A stretch of DNA of 10,353 nucleotides from Octadecabacter sp. (GTDB taxonomy: Bacteria > Pseudomonadota > Alphaproteobacteria > Rhodobacterales > Rhodobacteraceae): NCBI GenBank assembly GCA_018500065.2, contig JAHBAO020000249.1:1-10353 (forward strand), given 5' to 3'. The notes below the pieces were generated by a model. The model did not search any database. It was not told the DNA's origin and saw nothing but the letters and a program-made list of their open reading frames with translations. Shown piece by piece: positions 1-6,288 of the stretch (positions within the stretch are counted from its first letter, which is position 1; each line of letters starts with the position of its first letter). The position numbers and the translations under genes are program-made.

Positions 1-1618
1 ACGCGGCAACCGCGACGGCCATCAAGAACGGGTCAGGGGACACCTCCAAGGACTGCGCCATCTGGATCGCGATGGGGGCCGCGACGATGGTTGTGGCGGT
101 GTTGTTGAGAACGTCCGACAGGGTCATCGTGACGACCATCAAAACCGTCAGGATCATCCAAGGCGCGAGCCCGCTGGTGAGGTCTACGAGCGAGCCGGAG
201 ATAAGTTCGGTGCCGCCGGATGTTTCCAGTGCCGCGCCAAGCGGGATCATCGAGCCGAGGAGCACGACAACCGGCCATTCGATATGCGTGTAAAGTTCCG
301 CGATGGGGACGATTTTTGCCAGCACATACGCCACGACCACAAGGCCAAGGGCGATGGGCAAGTAGACCAAACCAAAGCTCGCCAAGGCCACGGCACCCGC
401 AAATAGGCCAATCGCGAGCCAGACCTTGGAGTTCGCAGTCACCGCAACACCGCGATCGGCCAGCGGCAAGCACCCGAGCCATTCAGTCACGTCATTGGCG
501 GCGTCTTGTGGGGCAAGTAGTAACAGGATGTCACCGGCCTCAATTACGGTTTTACGCATCTGGGATTTTACGGCTTTGCCTTTGCGCGACAGCCCCATCA
601 GCACGGTGCGCTGGCGCCATGCCAATCCGATGGCTTCGGCCGTCTTGCCCGTAATGCGCGAGGTTTCTGTCGCGACCACTTCGATTTTAACCAAACCATC
701 TGTCGCCGCGAGGAGTTCTTCGCGCTTGCTGTCCGCGAAGTCGAGGTTCAGGGCGGCGCGAAATTCGTCCAACGCTTCTGGCACGGCTTCCATAACCAGA
801 ACATCACCAGCACTTAGTTTAGTGTTCTTGGCCGTCCCATAACGGCGCTTGCCGTCGCGGATAAGTCCAAGGATCGCAACATCGTTTTTCTCAGCGACTT
901 CATAGAGTTCCGAGACGCGCTTGCCGATGTGCTTGCTCTTTTCGGGCACCGTAAGCTCGGCCAGATAATCCGTGTAGCTTTCAAGCGTGCCGCCTGTTGT
1001 TTTACCCTCGCGGGTGGGGATCAAACGCCAACCGATAAGGGCCACGAAAATCAAGCCCGCAATCGCGGTGATGCCGCCTACGGGGGCGAAATCGAACATC
1101 TTGAACGGCGCGCCCAAGGTGTCCTCGCGGATGGACGCGATGATGATGTTCGGGGGCGTGCCAATCAGGGTGGCCATGCCACCGAGGATGGTCGCAAAGC
1201 TGAGCGGCATCAGCGACAGGCCGGGATCGCGCCCTGCTTTGCGCGCGGTTTGAATGTCGACGGGCATCAACAACGCAAGGGCTGCGACGTTGTTCATAAA
1301 GGCGGACAACAGCCCGCCAATCGCGCCCATGATCGCGATGTGCGCGCCTAATTTGCGCGACGCATCCACCAGCGTGCGGGTGATCAGGTAGACGGCCCCA
1401 GAGCGCACCAAGCCTGCCGAGACCACAAGCACCAGCGCCACGATGATCGTCGCGGGATGGCCGAAACCAGAAAACGCGTCTTTGGTGGGAACCGCCCCCA
1501 AGACCACGCCGACCATAAGTGCAGTGAAGGCCACAAGATCATAGCGAAAACGCCCCCACAAAAGCATCCCGAAGACCGCGGTGAAGAGCGAAAAGAGGAT
1601 GATTTGATCTGTTGTCAT
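1..1618 (-). CDS. SLC13-family permease with two RCK_C (TrkA-C) domains, C-terminus cut by the window edge
   Basis: Membrane transporter of the SLC13/DASS (CitT-like) class, which imports anions such as sulfate or dicarboxylates, usually driven by Na+. Translating the minus strand from the ATG at 1618-1616 gives 539 residues with no stop before the window edge, so roughly the last 50 residues of a usual ~590 are missing. The N-terminal membrane half (about 1-200) has the first repeat signature FMNNVAALALLMPV (107-120) followed by GTPPNIII (153-160). The soluble middle (about 208-385) fits two RCK_C domains, each with a GDVLVMEA/GDILLLLA-type strand (271-278, 362-369). The second membrane half begins near 398 and holds the matching signature LSDVLNNTATTIVAAP (500-515). 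The start matches where the family begins (MTTDQIILFSLFTAVFG), though no strong ribosome-binding site precedes it. It is transcribed divergently from yebC. The substrate cannot be told from sequence; RCK_C domains suggest ligand gating. Confidence 0.9.
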   Translation of the reverse strand, partial: MTTDQIILFSLFTAVFGMLLWGRFRYDLVAFTALMVGVVLGAVPTKDAFSGFGHPATIIVALVLVVSAGLVRSGAVYLITRTLVDASRKLGAHIAIMGAIGGLLSAFMNNVAALALLMPVDIQTARKAGRDPGLSLMPLSFATILGGMATLIGTPPNIIIASIREDTLGAPFKMFDFAPVGGITAIAGLIFVALIGWRLIPTREGKTTGGTLESYTDYLAELTVPEKSKHIGKRVSELYEVAEKNDVAILGLIRDGKRRYGTAKNTKLSAGDVLVMEAVPEALDEFRAALNLDFADSKREELLAATDGLVKIEVVATETSRITGKTAEAIGLAWRQRTVLMGLSRKGKAVKSQMRKTVIEAGDILLLLAPQDAANDVTEWLGCLPLADRGVAVTANSKVWLAIGLFAGAVALASFGLVYLPIALGLVVVAYVLAKIVPIAELYTHIEWPVVVLLGSMIPLGAALETSGGTELISGSLVDLTSGLAPWMILTVLMVVTMTLSDVLNNTATTIVAAPIAIQMAQSLEVSPDPFLMAVAVAA

Positions 1619-1719
1619 GGGCTAGGTGTAGCGCGTCAGGTTGGGGGCGAAAACCGTGTAATTTTCGCGTACACAACCTGTCTGTACAGTGTGCAGCAGA
1701 TTTGAGCGCCTTGTTGGGA

Positions 1720-1749
1720 TTGCAGGCCTGCGGGTGCGTGCCCTATAGA
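1720..1749 (+). promoter_or_regulatory. Possible sigma-70-type promoter for yebC with embedded palindromes
   Basis: In the 183-base gap between the divergent transporter and yebC, TATAGA (1744-1749) could be a -10 element with TTGCAG (1720-1725) as a weak -35, spacer 18. This would give a leader of about 45 bases. A perfect 10-base palindrome GCAGGCCTGC (1722-1731) lies at the -35/spacer and a second inverted repeat, GCCCT-ATAG-AGGGC (1740-1753), covers the -10. The match to consensus is modest (TTG only in the -35), so this is a candidate rather than a firm call. The rest of the gap holds nothing else recognisable apart from an 8-base CTGTACAG palindrome at 1682-1689. Confidence 0.35.
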
Positions 1750-1801
1750 GGGCCGCGAAACAGCAAACTTATTAACAGATTACCTGATCGGGAGACGTCG
1801 C

Positions 1802-2557
1802 ATGGCAGGCCACTCAAAATGGGCGAATATTCAGCACCGCAAAGGGCGCCAAGATAAAATTCGTGGCAAGCTGTTTTCCAAGCTGTCCAAAGAGATCACG
1901 ATTGCCGCCAAAATGGGCGACCCTGATGTGGACAACAATCCGCGCCTGCGCATGGCCGTGAAAGAGGCCAAGAGCCTGTCGATGCCAAAGGACAACATCG
2001 ACCGCGCCATTAAGAAAGCGATTGGGGGCGATGCCGAGAACTACGACGAGATCCGCTATGAAGGCTACGGGCCCGGTGGTGTTGCCGTGATCGTTGAGGC
2101 GATGACCGACAATAAAAACCGCACAGCGTCTACGGTGCGTTCTACGTTCTCGAAAGCGGGTGGGAACCTGGGCGAGACTGGCAGCGTTGGTTTCATGTTC
2201 GATCGCAAGGGCGAGGTTGTCTACCCGGTTTCTGTGGGCGATGCTGACACGGTGATGATGGCTGCAATTGAAGCGGGCGCGGAAGACGTGCAAAGCGACG
2301 AGGTAAGCCACGTTATTTTATGTGCTGACACGGACTTGAACGAAGTCTCAACCGCGCTGGAAGCTGAGCTTGGCGAATCTGAATCAACGAAGTTGATCTG
2401 GCAGCCAAATATTCAATCCGATTTGGATCTTGAAGGCGTTGAAAAGCTGATGCGCTTGGTCGATGCACTTGAGGATGACGATGACATCCAGAAAGTCACG
2501 ACCAATATGGATGCATCTGATGAGGTCATGCAGGCTTACGCTGAAAGCGAAGGCTGA
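1802..2557 (+). CDS. yebC: YebC/PmpR-family (TACO1-like) translation factor
   Basis: Cytoplasmic protein of the YebC/TACO1 family. Many databases call it a transcriptional regulator (PmpR), but work on the family, including mitochondrial TACO1, points to a ribosome-associated factor that eases synthesis of difficult, proline-rich stretches. The 251 residues match the usual length (about 245-250). The family N-terminus MAGHSKWANIQHRKGRQDK is exact. The central conserved block RYEGYGPGGVAVIVEAMTDN starts at 85 and NKNRTAS ends at 110; GGNLGETGSVGFMF lies at 120-133. The acidic C-terminal domain (about 135-240) is typical. The ATG is preceded by GGGAG (1790-1794) with a 7-base gap, so the start is secure. 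It stands alone: the upstream gene is divergent, and the next gene starts 66 bases on after a hairpin region. Confidence 0.97.
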   Translation: MAGHSKWANIQHRKGRQDKIRGKLFSKLSKEITIAAKMGDPDVDNNPRLRMAVKEAKSLSMPKDNIDRAIKKAIGGDAENYDEIRYEGYGPGGVAVIVEAMTDNKNRTASTVRSTFSKAGGNLGETGSVGFMFDRKGEVVYPVSVGDADTVMMAAIEAGAEDVQSDEVSHVILCADTDLNEVSTALEAELGESESTKLIWQPNIQSDLDLEGVEKLMRLVDALEDDDDIQKVTTNMDASDEVMQAYAESEG

Positions 2558-2568
2558 AGCGGCAAAAC

Positions 2569-2606
2569 CCTCAAAGGATTTTGGGATGAATTCCTTTGAG
2601 GAATTC
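2569..2606 (+). terminator. Overlapping alternative hairpins after yebC; possible terminator or leader switch
   Basis: Two stems share the same bases. Stem A pairs CCTCAAAGGA (2569-2578) with TCCTTTGAGG (2592-2601), 10 perfect pairs around a 13-base loop. Stem B pairs GAATTCCT (2588-2595) with AGGAATTC (2599-2606), 8 perfect pairs around the 3-base loop TTG. Because A and B share 2592-2595 and 2599-2601, only one can form at a time. No T-run follows, so a classical intrinsic terminator is not clear. The region lies 12 bases after the yebC stop, and stem B ends 5 bases before the ribosome-binding site of the next gene. Confidence 0.5.
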
Positions 2607-2623
2607 AGGTCGGGGAATGTGAA

Positions 2624-3229
2624 TTGCTGACGGCTTACTTAAACGGTTTTGGCGTTTCGTTTACTTTGATCTTGGCGATTGGGGCGCAAAACGCGTTTTT
2701 GTTGAAGCAAGGATTGCGGCGCGAACATGTGCTGCCTTTGATCTTGGTTTGCGCGTTTTCAGATGCGTTTTTGATGACGGTCGGGGTGTTTGGATTCACC
2801 GCGTTGACAGGCGTGTTGCCTGCGCTAGCCCCTGTAATGCTGTGGCTCGGGGCGGCGTTTTTATTCGTTTATGGGGCGTTCAGCTTTTGGCGTGCATGGA
2901 AAGGCGGCGCGGCCTTGGACCCCGCGACAGGGGCTGCGACATCCTTGAAAGCGGCAGTGCTGTTTTGCCTCGCGATCACCTATTTGAACCCGCATGTGTA
3001 TTTGGACACGGTGTTGCTTGTCGGGTCTATCGCGACACGTTTTGAAGGCGCGGAAGTCGCGTTTTGGGCAGGGGCGGTGACCTCGTCCTTCGTGTTCTTT
3101 TTCAGTCTAGGTTACGGAGCACGACTGCTGGCCCCCGTGATGGCGAAGCCCGTTTCGTGGCGTATTCTTGAAGCGTTGATTGGTTGCGTGATGTGGGCCA
3201 TTGCTTTGGGCTTGATCTTCAAGGGCTAG
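2624..3229 (+). CDS. LysE/ArgO-family amino-acid exporter (TTG start)
   Basis: Inner-membrane exporter of the LysE superfamily, closest in pattern to LysE/ArgO, which remove excess basic amino acids (lysine, arginine). The 201 residues fit the family. The signature GAQNAFLLKQGLRREH (20-35) and LNPHVYLDTVLLVGS (121-135) are both present, and about six hydrophobic segments can be seen (near 5-25, 37-58, 68-88, 108-132, 145-168, 178-198). The start is a TTG: GGGGA at 2612-2616 sits 7 bases upstream, the reading frame upstream has a stop at 2597-2599, and the nearby ATG at 2617 runs straight into a stop. The rare start codon suggests modest expression. The DMT permease starts 17 bases after its stop, so the two transporters may be co-transcribed. 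Lysine or arginine as substrate is inferred from the family; no LysG-type regulator gene is in view. Confidence 0.92.
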   Translation: MLTAYLNGFGVSFTLILAIGAQNAFLLKQGLRREHVLPLILVCAFSDAFLMTVGVFGFTALTGVLPALAPVMLWLGAAFLFVYGAFSFWRAWKGGAALDPATGAATSLKAAVLFCLAITYLNPHVYLDTVLLVGSIATRFEGAEVAFWAGAVTSSFVFFFSLGYGARLLAPVMAKPVSWRILEALIGCVMWAIALGLIFKG

Positions 3230-3246
3230 AGGCGTTTGGTGCACCT

Positions 3247-4143
3247 ATGGCCGCACAAAATCGCCCCCTTATCGGAATGTTCTGGATGGTCCTGACGGGC
3301 CTGAACTTTGTAGCCGTGACCGCGATTGTGAAGCATGTCGGCAGCGATGTGCCTGCGGCGCAGGGTGCATTCTTGCGCTACCTACTGGGTCTTGTTTTCT
3401 TGATCCCGATGATACGGCCGATCATGGCGGCGCATCTGACGAAGCGGCAGTTGAAACTGTTTGCAGGGCGCGGAGTGGTGCATACGATTGCTGTTATCCT
3501 ATGGTTTTACGCTATGGCGCGCATCCCGATCGCGGACGTCACGGCGATGAATTATCTCTCGCCTGTTTACGTGACGCTGGGCGCTGCGCTGTTGTTGAAA
3601 GAGGCGTTACCGCCGCGCCGTTTGGCGGCTGTGGTCATGGCGCTGGTGGGGGCGATCATCATTTTGCGCCCCGGGTTCCGGGAGATTGATCCGGGGCATA
3701 TTGCGATGCTTGGGACCGCATTGATGTTTGCTGCGGGCTATCTGATTGCCAAGCAGCTAAGCGGTGAAGTCAGTGCTACGGTGGTCGTTGGGATGCTGTC
3801 GATCACGGTAACAATCGGTCTTGCGCCGTTTGCATGGGCTGTTTGGAGTCCCGTCAGTATGGCGGATGTCGGCTGGCTTTTCCTTGTCGCGTGCTTTGCC
3901 ACGGCGGGGCATTATTCGATGACGTTGGCATTTGCTGCTGCGCCTTTGACTGTCCCCCAGCCGGTGACGTTCTTGCAGCTGATCTGGGCGGTATTGCTGG
4001 GCGCGCTTGTGTTTGGTGAACCCGTGGATGGTTGGGTGGTGTTTGGCGGCGCGGTGATCATGGGCTCGATCAGTTTCATCACCTGGCGCGAAGCCGTGGC
4101 TAAACGGCGGGTCACGCCGACGGCGCATCAGACCAAAGGCTAG
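3247..4143 (+). CDS. DMT-superfamily EamA/RhaT-type permease
   Basis: Inner-membrane transporter of the drug/metabolite superfamily with two EamA repeats and about ten membrane segments, 298 residues. Repeat one (about 9-141) ends with LLLKEALPPRRLAAVVMALV (116-135) then an IILRPG stretch; repeat two (about 152-282) ends with LLGALVFGEPVDGWVVFGGA (250-269). These E-P/L-x(n)-G pairs are the usual end-of-repeat pattern. The ATG at 3247 is preferred although the frame stays open upstream into lysE: it begins MAAQNRPLIGMFWMVLTG, just before the first membrane segment, and lies 17 bases after the lysE stop. Its ribosome-binding site is poor (AGAGG at 3228-3232 is 14 bases away). The substrate is unknown; members export amino acids, nucleosides or other metabolites. 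The gene may be read through from lysE. Confidence 0.92.
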   Translation: MAAQNRPLIGMFWMVLTGLNFVAVTAIVKHVGSDVPAAQGAFLRYLLGLVFLIPMIRPIMAAHLTKRQLKLFAGRGVVHTIAVILWFYAMARIPIADVTAMNYLSPVYVTLGAALLLKEALPPRRLAAVVMALVGAIIILRPGFREIDPGHIAMLGTALMFAAGYLIAKQLSGEVSATVVVGMLSITVTIGLAPFAWAVWSPVSMADVGWLFLVACFATAGHYSMTLAFAAAPLTVPQPVTFLQLIWAVLLGALVFGEPVDGWVVFGGAVIMGSISFITWREAVAKRRVTPTAHQTKG

Positions 4144-4160
4144 TTCTGCACGCTGACCCC

Positions 4161-4191
4161 TCGACTCTTGGCGCAACAGACCCAATATAGC
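4161..4191 (+). promoter_or_regulatory. Weak candidate promoter directly before dnaG
   Basis: TATAGC (4186-4191) resembles a -10 element, and TCGACT (4161-4166) shares four of six bases with the -35 consensus, spacer 19. Transcription would begin at or a few bases around the dnaG ATG (4196), which would give a leaderless or nearly leaderless message. The remaining bases between the DMT stop and dnaG show no hairpin or good ribosome-binding site. The call is speculative. Confidence 0.25.
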
Positions 4192-4195
4192 AGGC

Positions 4196-6151
4196 ATGTC
4201 ATTACCACCCGGTTTTCTTGATGAGTTGCGCACGCGGCTGTCCATTGGGCAGGTCGTGGGGCGTAAGGTCATGTGGGACCAGCGCAAGTCCAATCAAGGC
4301 AAGGGCGATTTGTGGGCGCCGTGCCCGTTCCATCAGGAAAAATCTGCCAGCTTCCACGTGGATGACCGCAAGGGGTATTACTACTGCTTTGGCTGCCACG
4401 CCAAAGGCGATGCGATTTCCTTTGTCCGCGAGACCGAGAATGTCGGCTTTATGGAGGCGGTCGAAATTTTGGCGGGCGAGGCCGGCATGCCGATGCCCAA
4501 ACGTGACCCGCAAGCGCAGGCGAAGTCTGATCGCCGCACGCTGCTGGCCGAGGTTATGGAACAGGCGGTGCAGTATTACAGGCTTCAGCTGAAAACCGGT
4601 GCTGGTGCCGAGGCGCGGGCGTATCTGGCAGGGCGCGGGTTGAACGACGCTGCGTTGGAACGTTGGGAAATCGGGCTAGCACCGCAAGGCTGGCAAAATC
4701 TGTGGGACCATCTGACTGGAAAAGGCGTGGCCGAGGATTTGATCCTTGGGGCGGGCTTGGGTAAGCCGAGCAACCAAGGCAAGAAACCTTATGACACATT
4801 CCGCCACCGCATCATGTTCCCGATCCGCGATGCGCGCGGGCGTTGCATCGCGTTCGGTGGCCGTGCGATTGATCCAAATGACAATGCGAAGTACCTGAAT
4901 TCCCCCGAGACTGAGCTGTTTGATAAAGGCCGCAGCCTGTTCAACTACGCCCCTGCGCGTGAGGCGGCGGGCAAGGGGCAGCCGTTGTTGGTGGCCGAAG
5001 GCTACATGGATGTGATTGCGCTTAGCGAGGCGGGGTTCGGTGCCGCGGTGGCCCCGCTGGGAACCGCCGTGACTGAAACGCAGTTGCAAATGATGTGGCG
5101 GATCGCGCCTGAACCGGTGATTACGCTGGACGGTGATACGGCAGGGCAACGCGCTGCGATGCGGGTGATTGATTTGGCGCTGCCGTTGTTAGAAGCCGGA
5201 CAATCGGTGCGTTTCGCGATGATGCCGGAAGGCCAGGACCCTGATGATTTGCTGAAATCGGCGGGTGCGGGCGCAATGGGTGAACGCATCGAGGCCGCGT
5301 TGCCAATGGTACAGCTGCTTTGGCAGCGTGAGATCGAGGGTAAGGTTTTCGACAGCCCCGAACGCAAGGCGGCACTGGACAAGGCACTGCGCGAAAAGAT
5401 CATGCTGATCAAAGACCCGTCCATTCGCAGCCACTATGGGCAGGCGATCAAGGACATGCGTTGGGAGTTGTTTGGCAACAATCGCAAGCAAACAAATGGC
5501 GTCCAGCAGCGCAGCACCTGGACCCCTAAAGGCGCAAAACTTCCAGCCCAGATGAGCACGAAAGCATCGCTTCTTGGCGGCGGTTCGTTGTCAGAAGATC
5601 ATTTGCGCGAGGCGGTCATCCTAGCTGTGTTAATACGCAATCCGAAGATACTAAACGACTTTTATGGCGCGTTAGAGCGGATGATTTGTTCCGGACCAGA
5701 CATCGCAACGTTGCGCGATGCGCTGTTGCGCGTTGAGCCGCAAGATGACGTCGAAGCTGCGCTCAATAGCGAAGTGGGTGAAACTGCCCTTGAAAAGCTC
5801 TTCGCCCAAGCCCACGTGGCGATTACGCCCGCTGTGCGGCGCCCGGACAACGGGGAACTTGCGCGGATGTGTTTGGCCGAAGAACTTGCCAAACTCACAT
5901 CCCGTCGGGGCCATGCCCATGAGGTACAGGACGCCATTGATGAAATGAACTCTGATGTGGCCGATGAACGCCTTACAACACGATTGGCGCAATCCATCGC
6001 TGCCATGAACAATGCGGGCCGCCAAGACGGGGACGACAGCGCCGAATACGACACCTCCGCCAGCGGAGCGCGAATCAAGAAAGACGAAAGAAGCGCATTT
6101 GATGCACTTTTAGACAAGATCGACTTTGCCAAAGGCAGCAAAGGGCACTAA
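4196..6151 (+). CDS. dnaG: DNA primase DnaG
   Basis: Makes the short RNA primers for lagging-strand synthesis at the replication fork, recruited by the DnaB helicase. It is 651 residues, slightly longer than the E. coli enzyme (581). The N-terminal zinc-binding domain (about 1-100) has the CHC2 ligands C43, H46, C64 and C67 (CPFH ... CFGC). The catalytic core (about 110-430) includes the DnaG-typical KYLNSPET (232-239), the TOPRIM glutamate E268 in VAEGYMDVIAL (267-277), and the metal-binding LDGDTAGQRA (311-320, D312 and D314), followed by EGQDPDDLL (345-353). After a linker (about 430-465) the helicase-binding domain runs to about 605, and the tail is hydrophilic and probably disordered. 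The start agrees with the Rhodobacteraceae form MSLPPGFLDELRTR, but only AGG, one base away, precedes the ATG. It lies upstream of rpoD as in the classic macromolecular-synthesis operon, but without rpsU. Confidence 0.98.
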   Translation: MSLPPGFLDELRTRLSIGQVVGRKVMWDQRKSNQGKGDLWAPCPFHQEKSASFHVDDRKGYYYCFGCHAKGDAISFVRETENVGFMEAVEILAGEAGMPMPKRDPQAQAKSDRRTLLAEVMEQAVQYYRLQLKTGAGAEARAYLAGRGLNDAALERWEIGLAPQGWQNLWDHLTGKGVAEDLILGAGLGKPSNQGKKPYDTFRHRIMFPIRDARGRCIAFGGRAIDPNDNAKYLNSPETELFDKGRSLFNYAPAREAAGKGQPLLVAEGYMDVIALSEAGFGAAVAPLGTAVTETQLQMMWRIAPEPVITLDGDTAGQRAAMRVIDLALPLLEAGQSVRFAMMPEGQDPDDLLKSAGAGAMGERIEAALPMVQLLWQREIEGKVFDSPERKAALDKALREKIMLIKDPSIRSHYGQAIKDMRWELFGNNRKQTNGVQQRSTWTPKGAKLPAQMSTKASLLGGGSLSEDHLREAVILAVLIRNPKILNDFYGALERMICSGPDIATLRDALLRVEPQDDVEAALNSEVGETALEKLFAQAHVAITPAVRRPDNGELARMCLAEELAKLTSRRGHAHEVQDAIDEMNSDVADERLTTRLAQSIAAMNNAGRQDGDDSAEYDTSASGARIKKDERSAFDALLDKIDFAKGSKGH

Positions 6152-6195
6152 GAGCCTTTGCAACAGCGTTAAAATTAAGCCATTTGAGGCATTGC

Positions 6196-6221
6196 GAATC
6201 AGCCAAGGGGTTGGTTGATTC
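6196..6221 (+). promoter_or_regulatory. Strong hairpin between dnaG and rpoD
   Basis: GAATCAGCCAA (6196-6206) and TTGGTTGATTC (6211-6221) can form an 11-pair stem, ten Watson-Crick pairs and one G-U, closed by a GGGG loop. A competing stem joins TGATTCG (6216-6222) to CGAATCA (6231-6237), 7 perfect pairs, and shares bases with the first. No T-run follows, so it looks more like an RNA processing, stability or partial-termination element than an intrinsic terminator. It stands 67 bases before the rpoD ATG in the leader of that gene. Confidence 0.5.
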
Positions 6222-6245
6222 GTTCACAACCGAATCACCCGAATC
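6196..6245. promoter_or_regulatory. Cluster of four GANTC (CcrM-type methylation) sites before rpoD
   Basis: GANTC occurs at 6196-6200, 6217-6221, 6232-6236 and 6241-6245, four sites in 50 bases; a fifth (GACTC, 6322-6326) lies just inside rpoD. In alphaproteobacteria the cell-cycle methyltransferase CcrM modifies the adenine of GANTC, and its hemimethylated state can affect promoters. Two sites form the outer ends of the hairpin at 6196-6221. A related direct repeat, GCGAATCAGCC (6194-6204) and GCGAATTAGCC (6252-6262), brackets the cluster. That the sites have a role is inference; I see no clean sigma-70 promoter here. Confidence 0.45.
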
Positions 6246-6288
6246 AGTGGCGCGAATTAGCCGCTCGATATCGAAAGGGACACGACAC

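Noticed and set aside
33..482. Minus-strand open frame of 149 codons
   Set aside because: It lies out of frame within the transporter gene on the same strand; the composition is Arg/His/Pro-rich and has no motif.
1457..1705. Plus-strand open frames across the left-edge region, including this one
   Set aside because: They are shadows of the minus-strand SLC13 transporter, whose 539-residue translation shows clear family motifs.
3184..3246. Longer start for the DMT permease inside lysE
   Set aside because: It would overlap the C-terminal coding end of lysE by 46 bases and add a tail before the first membrane segment that the family lacks; the ATG at 3247 fits better.
6156..6185. Possible heat-shock (RpoH) promoter, CTTTGCAA ... 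GCCATTT, before rpoD
   Set aside because: The match to the alphaproteobacterial consensus is partial and I could not score it; attractive because E. coli rpoD has one, but not supported enough to list.
6184..6288. In-frame extension of rpoD to a TTG at 6184
   Set aside because: The extra 35 residues run through the hairpin and repeat region, have no family counterpart, and a good ribosome-binding site sits before the ATG at 6289.
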